Source: Zantedeschia hybrid cultivar (taxonomy: Eukaryota > Streptophyta > Magnoliopsida > Alismatales > Araceae). Taken from it: 64,000 bases of DNA. Position 1 is the stretch's first letter. The number at the start of each line of letters is the position of its first letter. Location: assembly GCA_030544215.1 (NCBI GenBank), contig JARZZO010000004.1, positions 41,467,980 through 41,531,979 on the forward strand. Reading direction: 5' to 3'. Shown here piece by piece: positions 23,173 through 36,356 of this stretch. A model generated the notes under the pieces. That model was not told the DNA's origin, did not search any database, and saw nothing but the letters and a program-made list of their open reading frames with translations. Position numbers and translations under genes: made by a program.

Positions 23173-23991
23173 TGATGTAGCCGAAGCTATCACGGTTGGA
23201 TTCCGATACTAGAATCCGAGATAGATCGAAAAAAGGGGGCGACAGGGATCCGGACCGAAACCGAGGCGGAGTACGGGACCGAAGCTCTGTGGCCGAGAGG
23301 TACCCGGACGAAGACTTGCCGACTCCGCTGGGCCGAAGGGGACCCGGCCGGCGAAGAGCGAGGCCGAGACCTTTGAAGGAAGAAAACCGAGACCGGTGGC
23401 CGAGGCCGGCTCGGACGAAGAGGTCAGCGAAGATTCAAACCGAGGCCCCTGCAAGAAAAAGAACCAGTCAGTGAGGGTCCCGGGCTTCAACCCAAGAGAA
23501 CCCCCTCCGACGGCTAAGTTAGCTTCTGAAGAAGATTTGATTCAGAAGGGAAGGAAGAAGAAGAGGCTTAAATGCTTTGGACTATAGTCCTTAGTCAGTC
23601 GACATACCTTTTGCAATAAACAGCCGTCTATTTATAACGGAGGATAGAGGTTACTTGGTTGTGGCAGCCGATATAGGACTATGTTTTAGGTTACTGGTAA
23701 ACCGCTATAGCGCCTAACAACCCACCGGAGTGGGCCGGATACGGCTACTGGGCCGAGGGCCGCTGTTGGGCCGAATGCCGCTAGTGGGCTGAAGGCCGCG
23801 ATTGGGCCGAATGTTGCTGGGTTGCTAATGGGCCGAAGGCAATTGGGCTGAAGGCCGCTTGTGGGCCGAGGGCCGCTTGTGGGCCGAGGGCCACTTGTGG
23901 GCCGCTGTTGTTGGGTTGTTGTTGTTGGGCTGTTGTTATTAGGCTGTTGTTGTTGGGCTATTAATGGGCCGAATCGGATTCTGCCCCATCA
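23173..23991 (-). repeat. 5' LTR of the Tat gypsy element
   Basis: 819 bp, and the right-hand LTR, which is the 5' one because pol is on the minus strand. A minus-strand TATA box (tataaatag) lies near 23627-23636. It lacks about 13 bases (ggggcgaagctga region) that the other two LTR copies keep, and it has more copies of the cttgtgggccgagggccg unit. Confidence 0.92.
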
Positions 23992-23996
23992 AAACA
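23992..23996. other. Right target duplication of the gypsy element (aaaca)
   Basis: Perfect partner of 13028-13032. Confidence 0.9.
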
Positions 23997-24239
23997 AAAT
24001 CTATATTTTATTCCAATGCCTATAACTTTTTAAGGTAATCAGTCATTCAAAATAATTGCTTACCAAACAGACAAATAAAAATTTGAGAATCTGCTACTGC
24101 ATGTTGTAGCTGTTGATGCCATCAACTCTCAGTGGTATCCAGACTTTCCTAAGGCCCAATTTTGCACTTGCCTAAAATAGCAAGCTATTGCATAGACCAA
24201 TTCTTTTGAGCACTGATGGAAATCAAAAGAGGAAGAGAG

Positions 24240-24600
24240 CTTCCTTTAAACATGAGAATGTTTGGTTTAGGCCTCAACACCTAATCTTGGTACCAGGTAT
24301 AATATCAAGATCTAGAAGTTGCAAATGAAATTGAGGCAGTGGGATAAAATGAATTTCTTCGATGCTAGAACCAGATTACAAGATCTTGTAGATCATCATA
24401 ATACTATTGACTCTGGGCCTATTAATACTGAATCTATCAAGGATGGGGAAGAGGTTACTAGAAGTCTCAAGCAAGCCATTGGAGGAGAGTAATGGTACCC
24501 AACTAATTGAGAAAAGGATGAACAAATAGAAAATACCACAAAATCAATTGAAAAGCTACACCAACAGGTTAACATTCTATAAATGAAGGAAGATTCATCA
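24240..24600 (+). other. Possible LINE-like or captured coding remnant
   Basis: A plus frame near 24320-24490 reads LKLRQWDKMNFFDARTRLQD and later IKDGEEVTRSLKQAIGGE. This is vaguely like the linker between endonuclease and RT in plant LINEs. It could instead be another host fragment inside the capture element. Confidence 0.3.
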
Positions 24601-24845
24601 TGTGCCTCCTTTCCCTTTTAGTATAAAACACATACCATCCCTATTTCCTTTCGATTAAAGTAACTGAAAACCTGACATCTTTGCATGCTTATATATACGC
24701 AATAATTGTAAATAAAATAGTTCGAACAATAGACAGGTTCAGCAACTTAGCATATGACATGGGTATTATTGGACGTCATTATTTTCAATTTGCAAAACAA
24801 CAAATTGGGGATACAAGAAGCATAAAGGTACAAGCTACTGCATAG

Positions 24846-24926
24846 CTCCTGTATACGATCAAGAGCATGCATATTATCTAATGTGTGCAGTGATGGGGAA
24901 AGACCACCATGCAGACAGAACATTCT
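24846..24926 (-). pseudogene. Captured exon piece of PP2A catalytic subunit
   Basis: The minus strand reads [20 protein letters not shown] then ALDRIQE. The PP2A catalytic subunit has the near-identical [25 protein letters not shown] around the catalytic HGG. Neighbouring codons do not fit PP2A and the rest of the phosphatase is absent. It is an exon fragment inside the capture element. Confidence 0.85.
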
Positions 24927-25796
24927 ACAGCCCATCCTATTCACTGTGTCAGAAGTGACCAGAAGCCATGTTTGATAAAATAAAAGGTTCTCCCATAAAT
25001 AGCCAAGTTCAGTCACCTAGGAACACATAATATAAAAAGATTTAAGGTTGCAAAATGGTTAACTTGGTCTAGATCAATAGATACCTTTGCCTAATTCTGC
25101 TGTAAGAAATCTCCCTGTTTTCCTTCTCTCTTATGGGTATGGAGATTAGACAAGTGGAGAAAATTTCCTTTAGGAGACAACAATTGAAATTTTCGCAGCA
25201 CTGCCCTTGGTCAAATGGGGAGCTCTCTCTGGACTCCTTTGCCAGGGACAAGTAGCTGCAAACATTTCCACCACAACATAGAAACCCAAAACGATGCAAA
25301 TCAACAATGGATATTTTAATCAGATTTAACATTGGCGGCAACATGCAAATCAACTCACGATCACACCCATAGATCTTCCCCTTCTCACAAGAATCGTATT
25401 AACAACAACCCCTTGGGCAGAATTTAAATAAAAAGGTCCAAAAAAAGAATTTAAAAAACGAAGGGAGGGGCGCAAAAGAAAAGAACCAACTTAGTCTACG
25501 CTCTGATGAACAATTAAGACGCCCCCCCCCCCCCCAAACAAAAACAAAAAAAATCGAGCAAACCCCAGAACCCAAAAACATCAGAAAAAAAAAAGAGAAT
25601 TCCTAGCTAGCCGACCTATACTAACCAGCGATTGCCCACGAATCATCAAAAAACGACACTTAGTTGCCAAGACAGGTTTTCGCATAACATACTTCCTCAT
25701 TTCTCAATCCGTTTGACATTGATCTGAGAAAAGGAAAGCACAGCAGCACCTAACACCATGATCGCCAAAGAAAAAGGGGGAAAAAAAAAGCCACCA

Positions 25797-25925
25797 CTCC
25801 CCGGCAGGGACGTGGTTGAGGGCGACGCCAGTGGAGGAGAGGGCTTGCTGGACAGAGCTGAGGATCTTATTGGTGTCACCATAGGCGTAGACGGTGACCA
25901 TGCCCCAGTAGCCAGCGACCATTAC
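25797..25925 (-). pseudogene. Captured NYN-domain (MARF1/limkain-like) gene fragment
   Basis: The minus frame 25704-26402 contains VMVAGYWGMVTVYAYGDTNK then ILSSVQQALSSTGVALNHVP then AGE. Plant NYN-domain putative endonucleases have GPVxxxAYGDTNxIPxxVQQALSSTGxALNHVPAG. The part with the first catalytic Asp (VWWDIENC) is missing and codons after AGE do not fit. The Ser/Pro/Leu-rich stretch upstream (about 25940-26130) resembles the organelle-targeting N-terminus of such genes. The frame begins in flanking DNA and crosses the right inverted repeat, so it is not a gene of its own. Confidence 0.8.
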
Positions 25926-26362
25926 CTGATTTGTTGGGGTTTTGTTCGAAATACGCAGAGGGCGTAGTGGGAGGAGAGGAGGAAGTGGCAAGGAAGAAGA
26001 CTGCAGAGAAGACCGGGGCGAGAGGGAAGTAGAAACGAGGAGGATAAATGGGAGGCAAAGCTGTGGCAGCGAGCAAAAGGGGGCGGATCTGCAGTGGCGC
26101 ACACGCAAATGTGGGGATCTGAGGCACGCGATGGTCTCTGCGGCAGGATGGAGCATAACAGCTGGGGAAAAACCGTAGAGAGTTGCAGTTGGAGAATGGG
26201 AATCGGGGTAGGAAAACCTGATCTGAAGTACTTCAATCGGAGCGATTTGAAACTCACCCCGCACCGGCCATATTCGGGGCGACCCAAAAACAAATTTTCG
26301 AATCAACACCATGATCCGAATCCGATCTTTGACGCAGATCCGGGGCGGGTTTTCAGATCCCG

Positions 26363-26382
26363 TCGATCCATTGACACCCCTA
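26363..26382. repeat. Right terminal inverted repeat of the capture element
   Basis: tcgatccattgacaccccta is the inverse of the left end, with two mismatches over the first 15 bases (taagggtgtcaacgg against taggggtgtcaatgg). Confidence 0.85.
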
Positions 26383-26390
26383 CCTTCTAA
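26383..26390. other. Right target-site duplication (ccttctaa)
   Basis: Perfect partner of 11495-11502. Confidence 0.9.
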
Positions 26391-26992
26391 CATGAACCAC
26401 ACATCATCCTCCTGTCGGCCATAAGCAATGCGCCTAGTCCACAGGATCCCATCCTCCTAAATCGTTGCCAATTTGAGAAGAATGGCATGGGATTACAAGT
26501 GTCTCGCCATGTCATTGCTCTGTTGGGGAACGAGCCAAAAGTTTTTCCTCGGGAGATTAGTCAAAGACTCAAAATAAATAATTGTTTAACTAAAAATAAC
26601 TATTTCATTACAATGAACTTGAAAAGCATTTCAATACAAAACTCCAAACTTTTGTCATGTCTGTCAGAATCCCGGGAAAAACAGAAACGCAACGAGCCCT
26701 TTCAAGCCACTACTGGCTCTGCATCATAAGTTTCCGGCAAATTTTTATTTGATATAAGCGGCTGAATAATATTCAACTGATTTTGCATCTTATTGCAAAG
26801 ATTGATTTTGACAAAGTTGTAATAGAAAAAATTTCTCTCTATCTGCCGCTCAAAGTGTTCACATTACTGGTGACAAAATCAATGACATCTGCCAACAGCG
26901 AGAATAAATAAAACCATCTCTCCTACGTCATTACCAATACAGACCAGATAATAGCACAGGAACCCCATGCTGACCAACACCAGTTAGGTGTC
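26391..26992 (-). other. 3' flank and probable 3' UTR of the tRNA ligase gene
   Basis: No coding frame is supported. On the minus strand an aataaa lies at about 26744-26749, some 245 bases after the stop codon, and could be the poly(A) signal. The mature 3' end cannot be placed from sequence. Confidence 0.4.
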
Positions 26993-27043
26993 CTATCTTA
27001 GTACAACATTCAGCTTATTCTGAACAGCATCTCTGACACCCCA
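26993..27043 (-). CDS. PheRS exon H (C-terminus and stop)
   Basis: Encodes WGVRDAVQNKLNVVLR and a TAG stop, the last strand and tail of the FDX-ACB domain. The acceptor is gtgcag. Phase 0, joined to exon G by an 82-bp intron (27044-27125). Confidence 0.93.
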   Translation of the reverse strand, partial: WGVRDAVQNKLNVVLR

Positions 27044-30000
27044 CTGCACAAAAATTACAAATAATGATGATCATAAAATTAGAATAGCTATTAGCTTGGA
27101 AATATCTACATGACACTTTCTGTACCTGCAACTGGTTTATCTCGTCGTCTGTCAGGGAACGTTCCATCGAGCGATAAGCAATTCTATAACAATGGCTAGT
27201 CATTCCTTTCTTGTTAGTAAAATTGTCAATCAACAGGACCTAGAAGCAGATGGCAAGTGATACACATGAATGTCAATGAGAACTTGCATAGAGAACTGTG
27301 GACACTTATTAATTGGAAGCTAGGAATCAAAGAGCAGCTAACTTATACGTAAGATGAATCATCAGAGCACTTATTTGTGTGCATGCATATGCATGTGGAG
27401 TAATCATGGATGTGCAAAATATCAGAGCAAAGCGCATGTTAGAGACGCCAAGAAATGCCTAGTGCGTGTATATAGTGATTGTGCATGTGCATGCATGCAT
27501 ATAGGCATGTATTTGTGTTTTCATGTGTGCATTATGTGTGTATACGTGCATACTCATGGGCATGCATGCATAGTGATCATGCTTGTGCAAAACATCAGAC
27601 ATCAAATACACGGGGCAAAAAGCACATATTACAAAGGCTGAAAAATGCCAAAATTGAGTGTATAGAGTGGCGCATGGTTGTAAAAATAACAGATATCAAG
27701 TACAAGAAGCAAAGAGTGTGTGCATGTGCGCAGCCGTGCATATGTATGCGTACATAATGATCATAGTTGTGCAAAATACCGATACTAAATACAAGCAAAT
27801 AGCATGATTACACAGGCTGAATTTATACCTACATGCAGATTGTCTTATGTCCCACGAACAAGGGCAAAGGTCATACACATACATACCTACATAGAATATG
27901 CAGAGTGCCCCCAGCAACAAGGAGGGACAGTTTGTGGCCGTCAATTGTAAAACGTTTACAGTCATCACTTTTAAAATGTTAATGGGTTGTTTAGATGTGT
28001 AGTTTTCGTGGTAGACTGGGGGAATGAAAAATACAAACCCAATGAAAGAAAGGTCCAACCCCAATAAACTCACACACCTATTTCTCACAGGCTGCATCAG
28101 TCCTCTAGCAGCTACAAGCAAGAAAAGCAGATCTTTCACACCCTCTCCTCTCTCCCCCTTCCCTTTTCTACAGTCCTTTGATCCCTTTCTTACTTGTTTC
28201 TAGACATACCAAGAACTCGAATCAGGTCTGGCAGATCAGTATAAAACTTACTAGAGTAGGGTGAGCCCACCACAACTAACAGATCTTGAAACAATGATTA
28301 ACAGTCTATGGGGCTGGGTGAGGGGTGATTAAGTTGGAACTTGTTAATGGGCTGGAAAGCAAGGTCTCGTTCCAGTGAGAATTGAACTTGTCAATTAGTA
28401 GGTCAGTACCATTTTGGTAAGAATTGAAAGAGACAATATGTATGAACTGAATTCTCACCAATCTGACAAAAGAAATTAAGTTGACCCTTTTCCATTAATA
28501 ATACGTTCCCTATCGAGTATGATTCGCATTTATCAAAATGTGGCTCACCTGTAAGTTCTCAAGCATGTTTTTCCTAATCCTGTGAACTTATTACATATAC
28601 CTCTACTCCCACCCTAAAAGGTACACTAGACTCAGACTGCCATATTCATCCTAGATGATTTGCCAACATAGTTAACAGTTCTGATTCTGCAGTTCTTGTT
28701 AATGTAGATCAAACTTGCATCTTAATCATGACGTAATGTGCCTCTGCTGACTAGCTATTTCATGAAAAAACAATAACCACCAGGAGCACTAAAACTGCAT
28801 TGATTTTAAAACTAATTAAATTCAAAGATTGCAATTGATAAGCATGAATAAAATAGTTGCCAAGATAAGGAGTCCCATTTATTAAAGTATATGTACACAC
28901 TAAAAACTGGCACTAAATTTAGAATTCAAGTAGGTCAAACTCCATTTAGGAACTTCAGTACTCTGGAAACATCAAATGGATATATGCACAAAATATTCAC
29001 ATCAAAATAATAGAAATCTAGCTTTTCCTGAATTCATCAGGGGCAGCAAAATCACAAGGTATTTACTTTTTCAATGTGTTCAACTATGATAATGCAAAGA
29101 TGACTGATATAGTTTCAAAAGATGTCCAAGTTCAGTGATAGTCAAACTAGAAACTGCTTTCTACTGTCATACCATTACATGTTCAGTGATAGTCAAACTA
29201 GAAATTAACTGCAATCAAACATTACTTCTGCTACATGAAGGAGTATGACAGTTTCTCTTATTTTCTGTGCAGAAGAGAGTACTATCATACCAACTTAAAA
29301 ATTGTTTCAAACAACACAGATCTTGAGCTGTTAAATGAGAATGAGATTGAATGAAAAACTAAAAGATAAAATAGTATTTTTGGCAATACCTCCTCTACAA
29401 GGTCCCCAGCAATTCCTCTGACAACTTCACATAAATTGTTCTCAGTAAATGAATTGCTGATCCAAAAACTAATATCTTTGTAGCAAGGAGGAAACTGCAA
29501 GGAAGATAATTATCAGTAAGCTGACATCAGCCTCCAATGAGTCTAATATTCAATTTGTGAATGACAACATTGGGGCAAATTTTTACAATTAATTGAAATT
29601 TTGGTACAACAAGCATTTGGAAAAAAAAAGAACACAAAAGAGAGGTTTGGCACATAAAATAATGAGTAATGCTAGTATACCATACTTCTAAAAATGTGTA
29701 CTACACTCATCAGGAGCCATCTGATCTTCACATCAGACGGTTCTTTTTAAGCATCTTTACCACATTGCCAAATAACTTTTAACTAGGTCTGTCCCAGAAG
29801 CTACCAACAGAAGCTATCCGATGAAAAGATTGGATGGCTCTCGAGGAGTGGAGTGTACCATACCTTTTAAATTGTGGTGTGCTAGCATTCCTCAAAGAAT
29901 ACAACAGCAGTTTAAATCTTTTAGTGCATCTCAATGTACATGTACAACAAAGCACATTCACTCGATATAAGTCCTCAGACACTACCGATAGCATATAGCA

Positions 30001-33000
30001 TACTGATCAACAAATAGAAGTTTAGGTCACATCAGTTACATTCCATTCTCATACTATCATAAAATCGTATTCCATTAATTGAATGGAGGTTCCATTTCTT
30101 GATCTCTTGCTTTTGGGCTTCCTTTGCTGTGGATAGAGAATTGTTAGGACTGGTAACTGGCTGTGAACAGAGTTCGTCTTTGGCTACTGTCCAAGGACGT
30201 GTCACCTGTGCTGGAGGTTCAGTGGGAGAGGAGGATGTTCCTGGTGAGTGTACTTGATAGTGGAGGGAAGATTGGTGGGAATGGCAGTGGATCTCCAGGT
30301 GGTAACAGAGGTCAAAGACAGGAGGTGGAGGTGGGACTGGGGTAGGTGGCTCCATCACGGTTGCCCACTCAAGTTTGTATGATTTGGATTGCCGATGGGC
30401 ATTTCAAAGCTTAGGGTTAGCTAGTACATTGGCTTGCCGGTGAAGCTACTGGGCCACGGGGTGGACTGGTCAACCGAGACTTGGACTATGGGCATCAAGC
30501 ATCTCGGTGACAGATGACATTACCCAACAAGGGTAATAATGGGATCAACGATCTGAATCGCCATATTGGTTTCTTCCAAACTGATAGCATCCCTGTGCAG
30601 GGAGGATGGCAACAACCCTGTGAAGGGCAGATGCAACATGACTTCCTCCTCCAGCCTCAACAGAGGATAGGTGACTGGTCAACAGCTGGAGGTGGCAATT
30701 TTAAGGTCCAGAGGTTTGCTTTTGCTCATGCAGTGTGGCAGGAACCCATGCATCTTCCAGAAGAACCCTCCATCATGGGACTTTGGCGGAAAAGAGGAGT
30801 TTTGGAGGATATTTTGGCAAACTCTTTTAGTGTGTTTGAAGGCAAGAAAGAAGACCCTAGATGCTGCCCAAGGGTGCTGCAGAACGACAATTGTGAACTT
30901 ATTATTTTCATTGTACTGTGCATTCTGAAAGATAAAAGAATAAAAAAAAATAAGTGGTTTATTGATATGGTTTGAATGACCAACCTCTGCAATCTTTGTG
31001 GTTCATGCATATGGTTTGAATGACCAACCTTGTAATTTTGGTGGTTCATTAATATGGTTTGAATGACCAAACTTTGTAATTCTTTGTGGTCCATTCATAT
31101 GGTTTGAGTGGCCAGTAGTTTGGTTCATTTGTATGGTTCAAATCACCAATGTTGGTTTATTCATACCATATGAATGAACCGTTATTGTTATGATTATTGA
31201 TTAGTGGGCGGCCGTTGTGCCCGATTAATCGAATCACCATGTTGCGCTGCATTCTAAGTGAAGGACCATTTGCAATCAATAGGCTCTCCTCTGCATCAGC
31301 GAAGCAGCTACTTCAAAACCAGGTGTCCCAGGGAGACTGGCAGGTAGGCAACTCGGTCTCCCAGCAGCATGGGCACTGGCTTCTAAGCCTTTGCTAGGCC
31401 TTGCCTTGCACCCTCTTTATCCTGACATCTCACAAACCCCAAACATCAATATTATGACTCCTACAAGTCATACCGAGTCACACCAATGGGCAAACCATGT
31501 TTATAACTAGTGAGGGCTAAGCCTCATTATGCCCCCAATGCCTCAAGAGCCTTCCACAAAGCATCTCATAAATGCCTCAAGGCATTTTAAACTATGCACA
31601 AAAGGGATACATGTCATGAACAGAAAACACAACAGTTAACCATCACCAAACAGAGTTTCAGGATCTGAAAATAAAAACAAACTTGTGGTTACATAATCCA
31701 CACTGAAGATATTTCAAACAAAAACATATCAGACTTCATCAGCATTTTATTAATCACAAACGAAGTACACTAACAACACAAGGCATGACTAGCCTAAGAA
31801 CATGACTCCAATGCAAAGAGAATTAGGAAAATAAAAAAACAACTAAAGATTGTATACAGTGTCAAGTAACCTTGAAACATTGATCATGACCAAAGTACAA
31901 TTGTTGCATACAATGTCGAGGAATCATGAAACATTTGTCATGACAAACGTACAATTGTTGCATATGCTGGCCTTTTTGCTGGCAGCATGAAATAGTTTCT
32001 AGCATCTTGGAATTCTGGCAATTTGCAAGAACTGCGTCAATTTGCAGAATGTAACTCATACCTTAGAAAAGGACTTAAACTTGACACCGAGCTGGCCTTC
32101 AGAAAACTGCAAAGAACAACTAAGTCAGGGTCCAACACTGAAGGTTTGTGTTATAACATAGCAAAGCTATTGGAAAATGACAAAAGATTCTTTTTTGGAA
32201 ATTATCGTGCATTATATGACCAATTTTATCATGAAAAAATAGAGGCAATAATGTTGAGGAGAGGTTCCTACATCGCTCACAATAAGAAGAGACAAACTGG
32301 ATTACTGGTTGCTATGCTGAGCACAATAGAAAAATTCGTAACAAAAGGAGCAGGTGGCATTCATTGAAGAGTTCTCGATAAGCTAATAGACAAAAAGCGC
32401 AGCATTGATTGAAAGCAGATTTATCTTTATTTATTTATTTATTTATTTATTTTGGGGGGAGGGAGGTTATGGGATCCACCTGTTTCACAATTTTCTATAC
32501 TTATCTTAGTTTTCTACTGAAAACAATGTAGAATAAACAAACAAAAGAAAAAAAATCATACCTGGAGAAGCGTGCCTTGCATGAAAACCAAAGAGGATGT
32601 CTCCCACATTCACAGAACTAACCTCGACAGCATCCCAACAATCAGGCAACAGCAGCACAGAACAGAGCAGGCAGAGGGGGTGGGGACCCCAGCGGTCCAA
32701 AAGAGGAGAAAAAGAAAGAGAGAGCAAAAAAGAAAGAAAGAAAGAAGAAAACGGAAATCAAAGGAGCCATAGACCCCCCCCCCCCCCCAAAAAAAAAAAG
32801 GGTCTTGTTTTCCTCTTCCCGGACAGAACCCGTACCGAGCAGGTTTGCGGTAAAAAGGGAAGGAGAAAAATGCATAAGAAGGAAAGAGAAGGAAAAAGGA
32901 AAAAAAACCATGGGAATCTGTCTTCTCTCTTTCTCTCTCAGCCCCCGCCAATTCAAAACAGGGCAAAACATAAAAAAATAAAATAAGAGAAGATGGAAAG

Positions 33001-33183
33001 GAGGATGAAAATAAAGAAGGGGAGAGAGAGAGAGAGAGAGAGAAAGATGTGCACAGATTTCTCTTCCCACTGGAAGAGAAACCTGTCCCATAGGGGGTTC
33101 CTTGGACCTCTACAAGATACAAAGATTTCTCTTCCCACTAGAGAAACTGTCCCGTAGGGGGTTCCTTGGACCCCTACAAGATA

Positions 33184-33230
<47 letters not shown>

Positions 33231-36200
33231 ATATACCCCCTAAGAGTTACAGAAAATTCAAAAGAAGTTAAAAACAAAACCAAAAATAGAAAGGAAAAAG
33301 AGAGAGAAAATAGAACCAGTGGGAGGGTCTACCACATCCATTTAGACCCCCTCACTGCTCCCATTCTCAAGCCTATAAATACAAACAAAGGGGGCCTGCT
33401 GCAGAGGACTTCTGGACAGATTTTCTCAAGCCTTTCTCAAGGCTTTGGCTATAGAGGGATTAAGGGTACACTGTCCCCTCTTAGCTTTTGTTTACTTGTG
33501 TAAACGGTCAAGAACACATACTCTTGAACTTTCTTCATTCGAGTAATTTCTTGACAAAGTTGTGTAATCATGATATTGAAAAGGAGATCACATGTTTATC
33601 TTCGTTTGATCTTCATTCGTGTGTGAGCTTCAAACATTATTGGTCTCTAAATCCCTATTAGATCCTTATCGGATCTCTATTGGATCTCAGACTTGTCAAC
33701 CCTTAGTGGTTCCCAAGTGGGTCAACACAAACCCAGTAAGTTCTTCATACCTCAAATGAAACCCTAGTGGACTTTCTTGGGCCTTGAGTACGTCTAACTT
33801 GGATCCATTAATGATAAATGGCTTCAAGGATATTTATTGGATGTCATTATCCTTAATTGTTAACCATTAAGTCATTATCATCTAATGGGTTATGTTGAAG
33901 GATCATTCTTAATGGGTCTTATGTAAATGCATCATTAGTCCACACCCTTAAATTAATATCCATTAAGATGTATTCTTTAAGGAACTTGAATAAGTTCAAT
34001 TCAATTTGCATTGTTTAATGAATGTTACGCAATGCTTTATCTGTATCATAAACCTATCCCATTAAACTGAACTTGGTCAATGGTCCCTCTACCCAAGCCT
34101 ATCCAAATGACCTAATTACTCCAGCCTTCCAGCTCACTTAAACTAGACCTTAAAGCATCCCTAAACAGCCAACAACCTTAACCTATTGCATATTGAATTC
34201 TTCCTAAACACCCATAATACAGATGAAAGACTCTAAGGAAGATAAAAAGGCAGAAATCACCCATTGAACTCAAGAATGTCCAGTAAATTCTGATAAAAAC
34301 AAAAAAACCAAAATAGCCTTAACACATTAATAAAATTATTAAAATCATAAAAAACACTAGAAAAATATAAAAACCACCCAAAACACATCAATCACCCTAA
34401 CAACCCTAAAAGATTCTAAAAAACGACCTAAATATCCCTAAAACTCTTATTTTTCCTAAAATGGCCTAAACACCCTTTGCTTTCAAGCAAACACTAACAG
34501 CATGCCCTAAGGTTTCAAAACATTCCCAATTCACTAAAAGCATCCCAAGTCTAAAAAAGGACCAAAAGATCTTTACCCTTGGATATGTAGACCAATTCCT
34601 AAACTAAAATCTATAACATACCCTTTTAAGCATCCATATACCCCTTTAGGGTTCACCATGGACCATGGTGTTTATGGGTTCAAATTGTGGCCGTGCATTT
34701 GTTGTTATATTTTGCAAATTTCACATGGGTTCATTTATGGTCATCAACAATAGTTAATCAAGGGTCTTTGGTCATTTGATCGATGTAATTAATACTTACT
34801 AGGATCAGTGGGAAGAGTTTAATCCTCGAACTTGAATGCTCAATCCAAAATCCCAATTCTGCGAGGACTCATCCAAAGTTCTTAGGATCCATCAAAATCA
34901 CATAAATAAAAATAACAAGCATGAGGGTCAGTCCTCTCTCTCACCACCGTCAAGCCTACCAGGGTTCTTCCTTGTTCAGGGAGAGAAATGAGGAAATATA
35001 TATAGTATTGGGAAAAACCAAGAAAAAATGAAAGGAGAATATAAAGTATTTAAAAGAAACTAGTGGGATGGAGGGATATATATATATATGAAGTATTGGG
35101 AAACTAAGAAAAATTGAAAGGAGAATATAAAGTATTTAAAAGAAACTTACTAATGGGATGGGGGGCACCTCCCCCACCCCCCACCCCAAAAGAAAAGGCC
35201 AATTCCTCTTTACAATCAAAACTTAAGGAGGTGGCAGCAAAAATAAAAAAAGATGCAAGCAGGGGGGGGTGTTAAAAGACCACCTCCCCCCTTCCCTTAG
35301 CCCTAAGTACATGAAGAAGCTCAAAGCTGCTTTGGACCATGTCTATGGAGCATGGTTTGCCGTATCGTACCGGATCGAGCCGACTTGTACGAGTCAACTC
35401 GTATCTGGACAAGTCCGAGTCGCTGGGTCAGTTCGAGTTCCCGAGTCGCATCCGACTCGATGTGACTCGGCCGACCATAGATGGCAGTACCGGTATCGGT
35501 ACCGGTATCGATGGGTATCGGTACCAATATGTACCGGTACCGATATCAGCCGTACCGGCCGGTACGGGTATAAAATGGCTAGAAAAAATCAGAGAAAATC
35601 CAGAAAAAATCAGAAACAATCAAGAAAAAATGTAAAAAATTAATTAGATATGTATTGAGTGTAGCAAATGTGAGTTAAAACAAAGAAGTACACATAACAC
35701 ATACTAAATGATTATTTTGATATAGATTAAACATGAAAAATACTATGCTAATGTACTAAACATTTACAAATAATAAATGTTAATGAAATCAAAAGATCTT
35801 TACCCATGAAAAACATAAGTGAGTATACTAGTATGGATAATAACCCGTAGATCCTCTTGATTCATCCTCTAATTGTTGTTGCTGGTATCCATAATAAGAT
35901 TGTTGCATATGTTCCCTATATTCACTATTACTAAACAATGATGCAGCCAAATCGTGCATCTCTCTTTGAATCCCTCTTGGAGTATACGCTTATTGACTTG
36001 CTGAAATTATAGAATCATAATGCAAAGAAGTAGCTTGAGGATAAGAAGAAAACCCTGACCCATAACTGCTACTGGGTGGATAGAATTAAAAGCCTTCATA
36101 CTCTACTCGATCTCCTCAGCTATGCATGTCTGCTTCTTGTTGGCCACCTCCATAACCTGACTGTTGTCCATACTGATCTTGTGAATCATAATCTTCTTGA

Positions 36201-36322
36201 CTTTCATTTTGTCCTCTCCCAGTGTCAATATGTAAGGAGAAAGTAGGTGCATACATTCTGCCCCCAGTAGTAGCACCTGCAACTGCACCAGCATCATCAC
36301 TAGGAGACTGTGTCCCATCATT

Positions 36323-36356
<34 letters not shown>

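Larger units (their letters stand above)
13033..23991 (-). mobile_element. Ty3/gypsy retrotransposon, Tat lineage, full length
   Basis: Two LTRs in direct orientation, both tgatgtagcc...ccccatca, bound a 10,959-bp element with a perfect 5-bp duplication. Gag, protease, RT, two RNase H domains and integrase run on the minus strand, so the 5' LTR is the right-hand one. A second RNase H domain and an extra opposite-strand ORF between pol and the 3' LTR are hallmarks of the Tat lineage. Several stops and a frameshift show the copy cannot make its own Pol. It inserted into the capture element. Confidence 0.92.
11503..26382. mobile_element. Multi-gene-capture hAT-type element, split by a gypsy insertion
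   Basis: The left end is taagggtgtcaacggatcgg. The right end, read in reverse, is taggggtgtcaatggatcga. Both are flanked by the perfect 8-bp repeat ccttctaa. Subterminal ggatc/gatccg repeats occur at the left end (11520-11720). Removing the gypsy element and its 5-bp duplication leaves about 3.9 kb with no transposase. Fragments of three unrelated host genes lie inside, all on the minus strand: NYN-domain gene (25797-25925), PP2A catalytic subunit (24846-24926) and receptor-like kinase (about 12040-12216). The ends resemble those of the element at 9346-11099. Confidence 0.85.

Noticed and set aside
25704..26402. 232-codon minus frame as a complete NYN gene
   Set aside because: It starts in flanking DNA, crosses the inverted repeat of the element and lacks the first catalytic segment.
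30514..30975. 153-codon plus frame in intron E-F
   Set aside because: No recognisable domain; it lies antisense in an intron and runs into a minisatellite.
32610..33122. 170-codon minus frame rich in Ser, Leu and Phe
   Set aside because: Created by purine-rich (aaag, gaga) low-complexity DNA.
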